Positions 44,748-53,110 are shown, numbered from the stretch's first letter. The stretch is DNA of 64,000 nt from Bacillota bacterium (GCA_023623175.1 JAMNXU010000030.1:20576-84575); one strand, 5' to 3'. Program-made: numbers and translations. Notes: generated by a model from the sequence alone, not told the origin.

Positions 44748-45074
44748 TCATCTCACGCTTTTCAGATGCTTCGAAAGCTCCGTCAAATCGCCGTAGTATT
44801 TTTCAATGTCATGTTCCTCAACGAGACCCAGCTTAATCTTCCTGTGAATGCGGTTTTCGATCGCGCTGTAGTTTATACCGAGTCTTCGGCCCAGGAGATA
44901 GGCCTCAAGTATAATATTTGACAAAGATTCAGTTACCGATTCATGCACCTCTTCCCTGATCCCGTTCACCAGCGCCTTGTTGAGGTCGGCAAGGTCCGTA
45001 AGAAGCTCGCTTTTAAGCCACTCAATAATCTTGATGTTCCTGGTAATATCGATATCCCTGTCGTAAAAACCCAT
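44748..45074 (-). CDS. MazG-like family protein
   Basis: 108 residues from ATG 45074 (MGFYDRDIDI), with GGAG 8 bases upstream; a GTG at 45083 is less well placed. It is helical throughout and belongs to the small MazG-like family (PF12643 type) common in Clostridia; MazG-type folds hydrolyse nucleoside triphosphates, but the four acidic metal-binding residues of true MazG are not evident here. It ends 32 bases before the gdpP start and is probably co-transcribed with it. Exact function unknown. Confidence 0.7.
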   Translation of the reverse strand: MGFYDRDIDITRNIKIIEWLKSELLTDLADLNKALVNGIREEVHESVTESLSNIILEAYLLGRRLGINYSAIENRIHRKIKLGLVEEHDIEKYYGDLTELSKHLKSVR

Positions 45075-45181
45075 TACAACCACTCCATCATTATAAATGG
45101 AAATATTTGTACTTTTGTTTACGACAATTATATCATTAACGAGCCTGCGCCCGCCCTATTTCCCGTGAACTTATCACCCGC

Positions 45182-45295
45182 CGGGACACGGGGACGGTTC
45201 TCCTGTCCCACTACCGGGACAAGGGGACGGTTCTCCTGTCCCACACAAGGAACAAGGAGACATTCTCCCAGCCCACCTCCGGAACAAGTGGACAA
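45182..45295 (+). repeat. Dispersed palindromic repeat cluster, 4 copies in progressive decay
   Basis: Two good copies (45182-45212 and 45213-45245), a diverged copy (about 45246-45277) and a remnant (45279-45295). They lie between the MazG-like gene and pheA; the last copies touch the 3' end of pheA, whose final 20 or so codons (after YPAHR) may be altered by them. Confidence 0.85.
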
Positions 45296-45303
45296 AATCA
45301 ATT

Positions 45304-46224
45304 TCAACCGCGTTCGCCTGGACTTCTGCCCTCTTCGCTTTTCTCCCCGCATTCGCCAACAATGCAGCTGCATTGAACCGGGGAATCCGTGTAAGGATAC
45401 CTGTGCGCCGGGTAGGAACCAAGGTTTTTAAAATAGGAAGTTTTGCGCCGCACCATTGTAATTGCGTCCCTGACATCAGGGTCCTGCCAGTGCCCCTCTA
45501 TATCAACGAAAAACTTGTAACTGCCGAGCCTGTCCCTCGCCGGCCTCGACTCAATCCTGGTCATGTTGATATCCCAGAGGTTGAAAATCTGGAGCACCCT
45601 GTAAAGGCTTCCGGGCTTGTTCTCGGTGGAAAAAACCAGCGAGGTTTTGTCGCAGCCCGTAGGCTTGCTGTCTTCCTTCGCAATTATGACAAACCTTGTA
45701 AAATTATTCGATTCGTCCTGGATATTTCTCGCCGCGACTTCAAGCCCGTACACCCTGGCAGCCGTAAGCGAACCTATCGCGGCCGCGCCTTCGGCTCCGC
45801 CCGCAACCTCCAGTGCCGCGCCGGCCGTGCTGTACACAAATTCCACCTGCACCCCTGGGAAATTTTTCTCTATGTATTTACGGCACTGGCCAATCGGCTG
45901 GGGATGGGAAAGTATTCTCCTGATATCCTTTATATCCGTGCCTTTGCGCACGAGGAGATTTTGCTCAATCGGTATCACGATTTCGGCCTTGATTTTAAGC
46001 TCCATGTCTCCCGATAGTATGTCAAGGGTTGCATTCACGGCCCCTTCTATGGAATTTTCCATCGGAGCGACTGCCTCGTCGATCCTGTTGTCATTCACCG
46101 CATCGATCAATTCACTGATGCTGCTGAAATCAACAGCTTCATAGGGTCCTATATTTTGCGCATACTTTTCCAGGGCCTCGTGGGAAAAAGTCCCCCTGGG
46201 TCCCAGGAAGCCTATTTTCTTCAT
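45304..46224 (-). CDS. pheA: Prephenate dehydratase
   Basis: 306 residues. The catalytic PDT domain (about 1-180) shows GFLGPRGTFSHEA, the NSIEGAVN motif and NNFTRFVII (Thr-Arg-Phe active-site region). An ACT domain follows (about 195-275: SLVFSTENKPGSLYRVLQI, MTRIESRPAR), giving phenylalanine feedback. It converts prephenate to phenylpyruvate. The C-terminus extends about 25 residues beyond the usual end (CSCIVGECGEKSEEGRS), next to a repeat cluster. It is separated from its neighbours on both sides. Confidence 0.96.
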   Translation of the reverse strand: MKKIGFLGPRGTFSHEALEKYAQNIGPYEAVDFSSISELIDAVNDNRIDEAVAPMENSIEGAVNATLDILSGDMELKIKAEIVIPIEQNLLVRKGTDIKDIRRILSHPQPIGQCRKYIEKNFPGVQVEFVYSTAGAALEVAGGAEGAAAIGSLTAARVYGLEVAARNIQDESNNFTRFVIIAKEDSKPTGCDKTSLVFSTENKPGSLYRVLQIFNLWDINMTRIESRPARDRLGSYKFFVDIEGHWQDPDVRDAITMVRRKTSYFKNLGSYPAHRYPYTDSPVQCSCIVGECGEKSEEGRSPGERG

Positions 46225-46540
46225 ATGATCCCCCTTATCGGTTCCTGCCTCATCATAATCATCATAATCAGATCATGGCCAGCCTGTTTTAGATTCGGAT
46301 TATTATCCGCTGCACGTCCGGGTTATCATCCCGTTGCAGTATCGGCCTGCCGGCCTGTGCTTCCGAAATTTAATAGTTTTTTGTCCGGCCAAATTCTGTA
46401 TCCGTCCAAATTTTTTTGTCTTGCCCGGGGCCCGGTTCGTCCGGGTTTGTTTTTCCCTGAACTTGCTGCCTGAAATTCAAAGTTTACAGCTATCGCTCTA
46501 ATATAAGTTTACCGCTATCGTTTTATATCCAAAGTATACT
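46225..46540. other. Gene-free gap upstream of pheA
   Basis: There is no gene. It holds a catcataat triplication (46250-46266) just upstream of pheA and, near 46485-46530, a doubled gctatcg-tataagttt word. No T-box or attenuator peptide signature was seen. Confidence 0.5.
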
Positions 46541-46566
46541 AAAAAAGCCTGTAGAATACTACAGGC
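46541..46566 (-). terminator. Intrinsic terminator of the rpsF-ssb-rpsR operon
   Basis: gcctgtag (46547-46554) and ctacaggc (46559-46566) form a perfect 8-base stem with a 4-base loop, followed on the minus strand by TTTTTTAG. It lies 15 bases past the rpsR stop. Confidence 0.95.
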
Positions 46567-46581
46567 CCTTTTGGATATCAA

Positions 46582-46851
46582 TTAATCCGCTGTATACGGA
46601 AGCAATGCTACGTGCCTTGCTCTCTTTATAGCTCTTGTCAATTCGCGCTGATGCTTTGCGCAATTGCCCGATATTCTTCTCGGGAGAATCTTGCCTCTTT
46701 CGGATATGAATTTTTTAATCCTGGCAACGTCTTTATAATCAATGCTTTCGACCTTATCAACACAGAATGAGCAAACCTTTCTTCTCGATCTTCTCCTTAC
46801 GGGCGCCTTTTCAACGCTCTTTTCCTGGTTGGGCTTTTTCGTATTCGACAT
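46582..46851 (-). CDS. rpsR: 30S ribosomal protein S18
   Basis: 89 residues from ATG 46851 ([11 protein letters not shown]), with GGAGG 6 bases upstream; the frame is open further upstream but that part is repeat sequence. The conserved core is [13 protein letters not shown], then [20 protein letters not shown] and the C-terminal [19 protein letters not shown]. It binds S6 on the small-subunit platform. The cysteines (CSFC) mark the zinc-binding-type S18 variant. It is last in rpsF-ssb-rpsR. Confidence 0.97.
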   Translation of the reverse strand: MSNTKKPNQEKSVEKAPVRRRSRRKVCSFCVDKVESIDYKDVARIKKFISERGKILPRRISGNCAKHQRELTRAIKRARHVALLPYTAD

Positions 46852-46929
46852 GATGTACCTCCTTTCCACATGCTGGCTGCTCAAATACATACTGCACAAG
46901 CACTGTTTCATCCACTGTCTGCATTCATG

Positions 46930-47080
46930 CCACTTCACACGGCACTCATTCAACGGCTTTTACCTGCTGTTACTTTGCACTCATTCACGGCTGTACTGCC
47001 ACTGAAATCATTCAACAGCACTCATTCAACAGCCACATAACCCAACAGTCAAATAATTCAACAGTCAACGGCAGTCAATT
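46930..47080. repeat. cattcaacag-type tandem array inside the rpsF operon
   Basis: About ten variants of (a/t)cattcaacagc(c/a) fill the gap between ssb and rpsR and run to the ssb stop. The array would be transcribed with the operon. Confidence 0.8.
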
Positions 47081-47082
47081 TA

Positions 47083-47544
47083 TCAGAACGGCAATTCGTC
47101 CTCGTCATCCAACGGGTAAAAACCGTCATCCTGGCCTGTTTCAGGACTTCCGGGAGATCCGAACGGAGCGGATCCAAAAGCCCCGGCGCCAAATCCTGCG
47201 CCGGCAGCCTGGCCGGAATCATCCCTCTTGCTGTCGGCAAAATACACTTCCTCAGCAATGACCTCGGTTACCCAATGCCTCCTGCCGTCAACATCATCCC
47301 AGGTCCTCGTCTGAATCCTGCCTATCACCGCAACCTGCTGTCCCTTCTGGAAGTACTTGCTGCAGAATTCCGCGGTCTTTCCCCACGCGACGACCGGGAT
47401 GAAATCCGCCTGCCTTTCCTCGCCCTGGCGCGCAAACCTGCGGTTAATCGCCAGGGTAAAACTGCAGACAGCCTGATTGCTTGTGCTCGTATAACGCAAT
47501 TCGGGATCTTTTGTTAATCTTCCCATTAAAATAGCTTTGTTCAT
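47083..47544 (-). CDS. ssb: Single-stranded DNA-binding protein
   Basis: 153 residues. The N-terminal OB fold (MNKAILMGRLTKDPELRYT, then FIPVVAWGKTAEFC) is about 105 residues, followed by a Gly/Ala/Ser-rich linker and the acidic tip DDEDELPF that recruits partner proteins. It sits between rpsF and rpsR, the classic Gram-positive arrangement. It protects single-stranded DNA in replication, repair and uptake. Confidence 0.97.
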   Translation of the reverse strand: MNKAILMGRLTKDPELRYTSTSNQAVCSFTLAINRRFARQGEERQADFIPVVAWGKTAEFCSKYFQKGQQVAVIGRIQTRTWDDVDGRRHWVTEVIAEEVYFADSKRDDSGQAAGAGFGAGAFGSAPFGSPGSPETGQDDGFYPLDDEDELPF

Positions 47545-47555
47545 GATTTCACCGT

Positions 47556-47846
47556 TTAATCCTTTTTAACAACGAGGTATCTCAAAATACCGTCGGTTAT
47601 TTTGAAATTTCTTTCCAACTCGCGCGGAAAATCGGGACCAGAACTAAAGTTGGCAAGAACATAATACCCGTCATGCTTCTTGTTAATCGGATATGCCAGC
47701 CTTCTCTTCCCCCACTCGTCGATGCTTTCGAGCTGGGCTGAAGTCTCTATCAGGTTCTTGAACTTTTCAACAAGAGCCTTCACGTTTTCTTCGCCGACAT
47801 CCAAATCGATGACGAATATAGCTTCGTAATTTCTAACCAGGCTCAT
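47556..47846 (-). CDS. rpsF: 30S ribosomal protein S6
   Basis: 96 residues with the S6 fold (YEAIFVIDLDVGEENVKAL, WGKRRLAYPINKKHDGYYV, DGILRYLVVKKD). It binds S18 and 16S rRNA. GGAGG lies just before ATG 47846. It is the first gene of the operon, with a strong promoter about 60 bases upstream. S6 with S18 often autoregulates this operon through a hairpin in the leader. Confidence 0.97.
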   Translation of the reverse strand: MSLVRNYEAIFVIDLDVGEENVKALVEKFKNLIETSAQLESIDEWGKRRLAYPINKKHDGYYVLANFSSGPDFPRELERNFKITDGILRYLVVKKD

Positions 47847-47913
47847 TCGACTTCACCTCCTTCTGGACATAAGGCCCTGCATCAGGGTGCAGAGCAAGGA
47901 TTTACAGCTTACT

Positions 47914-47942
47914 ATTCTATCACAGTGTAAAAAAATGTGCAA
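47914..47942 (-). promoter_or_regulatory. Promoter and possible S6:S18 leader hairpin of rpsF-ssb-rpsR
   Basis: On the minus strand TTGCAC (47942-47937), 17 bases, TAGAAT (47919-47914). The leader that follows (to 47847) contains ccctgatgcaggg, a 5-base-pair hairpin, in the place where the S6:S18 autoregulatory element is found in other bacteria; the exact CCG-bulge motif is not confirmed. Confidence 0.7.
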
Positions 47943-48168
47943 CGATAAGTTTTTGACCGGATTTTTGCCGTTTTTACCCACAAACTTTCCGCAACCTGCA
48001 TACCTGTTTAACCGCAGGCTCCATTAACCAGTAAGCTTCCTTTGTATTCTTGTCTGTCTCCATTAAATATAGTAAACTTTATCTGATAAAAAATCCATCA
48101 AAACGAAAATTTTAAAAGAATATATTTACTGTCAAGCAGTACATAACAACCATACGGAGGCAACAACC

Positions 48169-49245
48169 ATGGATCTGTATCCACTGACGTTCATACCTGT
48201 TTATAAAGATTACCCCTGGGGCGGGAGGAATTTTGAAAAGTTCGGAAGGAAACTGCCCGACGGCGTGAACGCCGAAAGCTGGGAAATCTCGTGCCATCCC
48301 GACGGAATCAGCATTGTGGCCAACGGAACATACGCGGGAATGCCGCTTCCGGACCTTATTAAAAAGCTCGGCCGCAGGCTGATCGGCACTGCGCTTCCTG
48401 ACAGGGACGTTGAAAAGTTCCCGCTGCTGGTCAAGTTTATTGACGCCGAAAACAAGCTCTCAGTGCAGGTTCATCCCGACGACGAATACGCCCTGGAGCA
48501 CGAAGGCGAATACGGCAAAAACGAGATGTGGTATATAATTTCCGCCAAACCCGGTGCTCACCTTATATATGACGTGGTGCCCGGCACAACCAGGGAAAGC
48601 TTCGCAAAGGCCATAAAGGAAGGTACACTCGAAAGCTGCCTGAAAAAAGTCGAAGTCTTCCCCGGCGATGTAATCAACATCCCCGCAGGCCTTGTCCACG
48701 CCATAGGAGAAGGCATCATGCTCGCGGAAATCCAGCAAAACTCCAACACTACCTATCGCGTCTACGATTATGACAGGGTCGGCAAGGATGGAAAGAAAAG
48801 GCCGCTGCACATTGAAAAATCTCTGGATGTGATTGATTTCAAGGGAGCAGGCCGCAGGGAGAAATGCCCCGGGCTCAAGCTCAGTATCGGGGAAGGATCC
48901 ACAAGCACCTTTGTTGTAGCAAACCGGTACTTTGCAGTAGAAGTCCTGGACATAGACGGCACGGTGGAACAGGTGGCCGACGGCAGCCGGTTCCATATAT
49001 ACACATTCACCGAGGGAAAAGGCCGGATAATCTGTGAAGGAAAAAATGAACTGCCGGTCAAGGCAGGAGTATCAGTGCTCATACCCGCTGCCATGGGCCC
49101 ATATATAATTGAAGGAAAACTGAAAGGCCTGAAATCCTATGTGCCTGATCTGCGCGAGAACGTAATGGTGCAGCTGAAGAATGCCGGATATACAGAGGAG
49201 CAAATATTTGAGAATATAGGCGGCATTGCGCAGGAAAACCTATAA
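48169..49245 (+). CDS. manA: Class I mannose-6-phosphate isomerase
   Basis: 358 residues of the type I phosphomannose isomerase (cupin) family. The zinc region has KDYPWGGRNFEKFGRKLP, SVQVHPDDEYA (His-Pro-Asp-Asp, about 101-107) and GLVHAIGEGIMLAEIQQNSN. It interconverts mannose-6-phosphate and fructose-6-phosphate, feeding mannose metabolism or GDP-mannose and polysaccharide synthesis. It is slightly longer than the B. subtilis enzyme. GGAGG lies 8 bases before ATG 48169. It stands alone on the plus strand. Confidence 0.95.
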   Translation: MDLYPLTFIPVYKDYPWGGRNFEKFGRKLPDGVNAESWEISCHPDGISIVANGTYAGMPLPDLIKKLGRRLIGTALPDRDVEKFPLLVKFIDAENKLSVQVHPDDEYALEHEGEYGKNEMWYIISAKPGAHLIYDVVPGTTRESFAKAIKEGTLESCLKKVEVFPGDVINIPAGLVHAIGEGIMLAEIQQNSNTTYRVYDYDRVGKDGKKRPLHIEKSLDVIDFKGAGRREKCPGLKLSIGEGSTSTFVVANRYFAVEVLDIDGTVEQVADGSRFHIYTFTEGKGRIICEGKNELPVKAGVSVLIPAAMGPYIIEGKLKGLKSYVPDLRENVMVQLKNAGYTEEQIFENIGGIAQENL

Positions 49246-49286
49246 ATTAGTGCGTTAAATCATTCTGTCAAGTTATTTGAAAAAAA

Positions 49287-49316
49287 TTGACATAGAAATA
49301 TCCTAGCTGATATACT
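49287..49316 (+). promoter_or_regulatory. Strong sigma-A promoter upstream of the c-di-AMP riboswitch
   Basis: A perfect TTGACA (49287-49292), 18 bases, TATACT (49311-49316). The transcript would start near 49323 and include the riboswitch from the beginning. Confidence 0.85.
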
Positions 49317-49369
49317 ATATTAGTAGCATATATTATTAGTTGCATTTCAAAATTTCATATGCCATTGCT

Positions 49370-49580
49370 GAATTCCTGTCCGGAGAGGCAGGATACGGGG
49401 GATCCAATTTTTTGGGGTGAATCCGGAAACTATTTGCAGGATGTTTTGGACAGCATAGTTTCTGACAGGCAGTAAGCATTATTTTATCCGAAGAATATTT
49501 CTGGTAGGGCTATGGCTCCGCTTCCTTTCGGCCCGAACCCGACAGCTAACCTCGGAAGCTTTGAAGGGAATCATGGATGT
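49370..49580 (+). ncRNA. Cyclic-di-AMP riboswitch (ydaO-yuaA type)
   Basis: Two highly conserved blocks of the ydaO aptamer are present in the right order and spacing: acgggggatccaattttttg followed at once by gggtgaatccgg (about 49396-49427), and gcccgaacccgacagctaac followed by ctcggaagc (about 49531-49559). A variable arm separates them, ending in a gtagggctatggctcc hairpin region, as in other ydaO aptamers. This class binds two c-di-AMP molecules and turns off downstream genes when c-di-AMP is high. Known targets include potassium and osmolyte transport and cell-wall genes. The next plus-strand gene is the aminomutase at 50023. Confidence 0.92.
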
Positions 49581-50022
49581 TTCCTTTCGCTCTGTGCCTT
49601 TTATGAAGAGCGCCGGATTAATTTACCTGTGTTGCCGGAAGTATCGCTTAAGTAATATTTTGCATTTTTCGGTTTATCGGCACTTTTTGCACAAGTAAGA
49701 GTTTTAAGGCGAAATGGCGTTACTATGCAGTTCTGACAGCGGCCCTGTTGGCTTATATTTGCTGCCTTGGTTTAGCGCGCTTAACCGCGCTGTCCGGCAA
49801 CTGTTGATTTTTCTGTTTTTCAGTGATTATTCCGGCTTATTTGACTTTGGGCCAATGCATCCTGTTATTCCGAACGGTTTTGCCCGCCAGTCCTGCGGTT
49901 TTTTCAAGCTTTGCCCGGAAAAACCCCGTAAAAAACTGTGCATGGATTTCCAACCGTTGTAAAAAGCAATGGCGCTGAAACGTAACAATTAATCATAACT
50001 CAACTCAAAGGAGGTTGATTCG
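49581..50022 (+). other. Long leader between riboswitch and aminomutase gene
   Basis: About 440 bases with no convincing gene (an 82-codon frame at 49714-49962 has no ribosome binding site and no recognisable protein). Possible expression-platform elements: cgctct/agagcg (about 49588-49612), agcgcg-cttaac-cgcgct (49774-49791), and a ccgc/gcgg hairpin followed by tttttt at about 49885-49904, which could be the regulated terminator. The length is unusual; most ydaO aptamers lie nearer to the start codon. Confidence 0.5.
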
Positions 50023-51294
50023 ATGAAAGAAGCGATTCAGTTCACAGCACTCGGGGAAATCAGTCATTCCGGCAAAACAACTCAAAGTGCGGGAGAAGAC
50101 CGTTTCAAGGTCCTGAAAGACAGTATCAGGGACTATGAAGAAATAAAGGATACAATAAAAACGGGCATCGAGGATGAAGAAAAAATCCTCTGGCAGAAAA
50201 AACTCATAATGAAAAAGCTCAATGCGACCAATACCGAATGGAACGACTATAAATGGCAGCTGCGCAACCGGTTCACGCAGGTGGAAGATTTGGCTGAAAT
50301 CATCCAGCTTACCCCGGAAGAGCGCGAGGCAATAGCTGTTGTGGGCAAAACCTATCGCTACGCCATTTCGCCCTATTACATGTCGCTCATCGACCCCGAT
50401 AACCCCGATTGTCCCATAAGAAGGCAGGCCGTACCCTGCTCCGCGGAACTGGATGACCGGGGCGAGCTCGATCCGATGGATGAAGGCGGATGGACGCCTG
50501 AAGAGCTGATAACGCGGAGATATCCCGACCGCCTGATTATAAAGGTTACAAATCTTTGCGGCATGTTCTGCAGGTTCTGCCAGAGAAGAAGGCTCATTGG
50601 CGAGCATGACACCCATGCTCCCAAAAACAGGCTGATCAAGGCAATTAATTACGTAAAGGAAAACAAGGAAATCCGCGATGTCCTGATTACAGGCGGAGAC
50701 GCGTTCATGCTCGATGACCAGACGATTGACTGGCTTCTCTCGGAGCTCAGGAAAATAGACCATGTGGAGATAATTCGATTCGGAACCAGGACGCCGGTCA
50801 CACTGCCCCAGAGAATCACCAGGGACCTTGTGAAAATACTTAAAAAATACCACCCGATATATGTAAACACCCACTTCAACAGCCCGAGGGAAATTACCAG
50901 GGATTCCAAAAAAGCCTGCGAAATGCTGGCTGACGCGGGAATTCCGCTGGGCAACCAGATGGTATTGCTGAATGGCGTAAACAACGATAAGTATGTTGTC
51001 AGGAAGCTGAACCAGAACCTTCTCAGGATCCGCGTGAAACCCTACTACATCTTCCATCCCAAAACGGTAAAGGGCACGTCCCATTTCTGGGTGAGGATCG
51101 AAGAAGGTCTCGAAATCATGGAATCCCTCAGGGGCAGAACTTCGGGAATGGCCATTCCCACCTATATTGTCAACGGCCCGAAGGGACTCGGAAAAACCCC
51201 GCTGCTTCCCAATTACCTTTCATATATAGGGAAGGACAAGGCCGTTCTGCGCAACTGGCAGGGCAAAACCTTTGAAATTGAAAACATCGTTTAA
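50023..51294 (+). CDS. eam: Glutamate 2,3-aminomutase-like radical-SAM enzyme (KamA family)
   Basis: 423 residues of the lysine 2,3-aminomutase family. The radical-SAM cluster motif is CGMFCRFC (Cys179, 183, 186). The PLP-binding lysine is expected at Lys391 in PKGLGK. In lysine 2,3-aminomutase two aspartates (Asp293 and Asp330 of the C. subterminale enzyme) bind the substrate's epsilon-amino group. Here the aligned residues are Lys347 (HPKTVKG) and Asn384 (YIVNGP), 37 residues apart as in the reference. Lys and Asn at these sites are the replacements reported for clostridial glutamate 2,3-aminomutase, which makes beta-glutamate, an osmolyte. The next gene is not the acetyltransferase that accompanies beta-lysine synthesis. 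AAAGGAGG lies 8 bases before ATG 50023. A c-di-AMP riboswitch lies upstream. Confidence 0.88.
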   Translation: MKEAIQFTALGEISHSGKTTQSAGEDRFKVLKDSIRDYEEIKDTIKTGIEDEEKILWQKKLIMKKLNATNTEWNDYKWQLRNRFTQVEDLAEIIQLTPEEREAIAVVGKTYRYAISPYYMSLIDPDNPDCPIRRQAVPCSAELDDRGELDPMDEGGWTPEELITRRYPDRLIIKVTNLCGMFCRFCQRRRLIGEHDTHAPKNRLIKAINYVKENKEIRDVLITGGDAFMLDDQTIDWLLSELRKIDHVEIIRFGTRTPVTLPQRITRDLVKILKKYHPIYVNTHFNSPREITRDSKKACEMLADAGIPLGNQMVLLNGVNNDKYVVRKLNQNLLRIRVKPYYIFHPKTVKGTSHFWVRIEEGLEIMESLRGRTSGMAIPTYIVNGPKGLGKTPLLPNYLSYIGKDKAVLRNWQGKTFEIENIV

Positions 51295-51302
51295 GCTTGT
51301 AA

Positions 51303-51357
51303 GTGGGACACGGGGGGACACGGGGACGGTTCTCCTGTCCCACTTTGGGACAGTTGC
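51303..51357 (+). repeat. Dispersed palindromic repeat, one full copy plus partials
   Basis: A duplicated 5' end (gtgggacacggggg) followed by a full copy ending tgtcccac at 51342, then a remnant (tttgggacagttgccct). It lies immediately after the aminomutase stop, in the same orientation as the other clusters although the neighbouring gene is here on the plus strand. The rest of 51358-51680 is AT-rich with a TATAAT-like box near 51605 and no gene. Confidence 0.85.
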
Positions 51358-51680
51358 CCTTCTTACAGTTTTCATATCCTTTTTTACTCTTTGTCCTTTC
51401 TAACTTTTGAATCAATTTTTTAAAATTTAAGACACCAGGCAACCGGCAAGGCGACTATGCCCACTCCTGGATCAGAAGGAAAATGAAATGAATAAACTGT
51501 TACAACCTTTTTCGGCAAAAAACTTTTCTTCAAATATCAACATTTAAATTGCTCAAAATTTTTATATTTTTCAATAAATAGTATCCATTAGTTGGGTAAT
51601 ATGGTATAATAAAAATGTTATTGTCATATTTATCATTCTTATAAATACATAATGCACTATGGACAAGGAAGGAGATTACC

Positions 51681-52904
51681 GTGTTAAATTCCAGGTTTCC
51701 CGCGGTTATCAGACCGTCCAGAACAGAGCTGCCGATAGGCTTTTACTTGAGTTCATTTATTATCATGTTATTTTCTGCAATGTTTTATTATTTCATAATC
51801 TCCTCCGCAGCAAACCAGCTCAATCTCTGGCAGTTTCTCCCGGGCATTTTTATTACGCTTACAGCTCTCCTGATGGGATATGCATTTGGAAAACGATGTG
51901 CTGCATCAAAGGGAAAAAAAGAAATCAAGCTGTACAGGGAATTCATACAGCACCTGCACAGGTCATATACCGAGGAAGACGCTTATACAATTCTCTTCAA
52001 CCACCTGAAAAAGTTACCGCTTGATTTGAAGATATTCTTGTATTACATAGACGATCCCGACACGGGAAAATGGACTACGCTGACAAATTCCGATAACCCG
52101 GCGTGTACAGCCAAACCTGGAGAATGTCCGCTGTACAAAACCGGAGGCTGTTACAAGGTTGCTGATATCCAAAATACTCCCCACTGCCATCACCTTTCAC
52201 CGGAAAAAGGCGGAGGAAGCTGCTTCTGCATTAACATCTCGGGCAAGGAGCATATAAAAAGTCTTCTGCAAATATACAGCCCGAACAAAAACGCTTTTGA
52301 TCCTGAAACTATGGCAACACTGAATGCATACATTGAGATAACGCGACTACTGGTAAATAATCGTCGATGTTTCCACCTGCTTAACAAGAAAGTGCATACG
52401 GACAAGCTTACGGGACTTTACAACCGTTACTTCCTTGACCAATTCCTCGAAAACCAGATTGACGCCTCCACGCTTTCCGGCCAGCCGCTGAGCATCATTT
52501 TTATCGATATTGACAACTTCAAACAGGTAAACGACATGTACGGCCATCATGCGGGAGATCATCTTTTAAGCTGTTTCTCCGATATTGTGGTCAAATGCCT
52601 AAGGAAATCCGACGCCATGGTACGTTATGGCGGCGACGAGTTTATAATAATCCTGCCGGGCACCGGCGCAACTGAAGCAAAGATAATAGTAGAGCGCATT
52701 AAAAACGCGATAAATTCAACGGAAATACCTGAATTCGAAGGAATCCGGCTGCCCAATATAACATGCAGCTTTGGAATTTCAAGCTATCCCGACACGGCGC
52801 AGCGTGCCGATGAACTCATAAGGCAGGCGGATAAAGCTCTTTACATGGCAAAGCATAACGGCAGCAACAACAGCTGCGTATATGCCGGCAGTTATGAGCA
52901 TTAA
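51681..52904 (+). CDS. Membrane-bound diguanylate cyclase (GGDEF)
   Basis: 407 residues. Two N-terminal membrane segments (about 22-45 and 50-72), a middle domain (about 90-230) of GAF-like length with a Cys/His-rich stretch (CTAKPGECPLYKTGGC, then CHHLSPEKGGGSCFC), and a GGDEF domain (about 240-400). The active site is intact: YGGDEFIIILPG (GGDEF about 318-322), with the RxxD inhibitory site (RKSD) five residues before. It makes c-di-GMP from two GTP and is probably product-inhibited. The cysteine cluster could bind metal or sense redox state. GTG 51681 has AAGGAG 6 bases upstream. It is monocistronic. Confidence 0.93.
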   Translation: MLNSRFPAVIRPSRTELPIGFYLSSFIIMLFSAMFYYFIISSAANQLNLWQFLPGIFITLTALLMGYAFGKRCAASKGKKEIKLYREFIQHLHRSYTEEDAYTILFNHLKKLPLDLKIFLYYIDDPDTGKWTTLTNSDNPACTAKPGECPLYKTGGCYKVADIQNTPHCHHLSPEKGGGSCFCINISGKEHIKSLLQIYSPNKNAFDPETMATLNAYIEITRLLVNNRRCFHLLNKKVHTDKLTGLYNRYFLDQFLENQIDASTLSGQPLSIIFIDIDNFKQVNDMYGHHAGDHLLSCFSDIVVKCLRKSDAMVRYGGDEFIIILPGTGATEAKIIVERIKNAINSTEIPEFEGIRLPNITCSFGISSYPDTAQRADELIRQADKALYMAKHNGSNNSCVYAGSYEH

Positions 52905-52973
52905 GAATTTTGGAATTAAACCACCAGGAATGAATTAAACACTAAGAATTTTAATCCTAATCTGATAAGGCAC

Positions 52974-53018
52974 CAACCGGTTTGGAATTCGACAGGATTG
53001 CCAACCGGTTGTTTATTT
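52974..53018 (+). terminator. Putative terminator of the GGDEF gene
   Basis: caaccggtt (52974-52982) and aaccggttg (53003-53011) are inverted copies with a 20-base loop, followed by tttattt. Downstream, 53029-53120 is a T-rich array of gttgattttattt-like units running to the stop of the VanZ-like gene. Confidence 0.6.
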
Positions 53019-53110
53019 ACCAGTTGATTTTACAAGTTGTTTATTTTACAATTTGATTTTATTTTTATTTTCAGTCGATTTAATTTTTAATTGTTTCAGT
53101 CGATTTTATT

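Noticed and set aside
46225..46540. T-box or attenuator for pheA
   Set aside because: No conserved T-box sequence or Phe-rich leader peptide.
49714..49962. 82-codon open frame between riboswitch and aminomutase
   Set aside because: No Shine-Dalgarno site, no recognisable features, and unlike neighbouring genes in composition.
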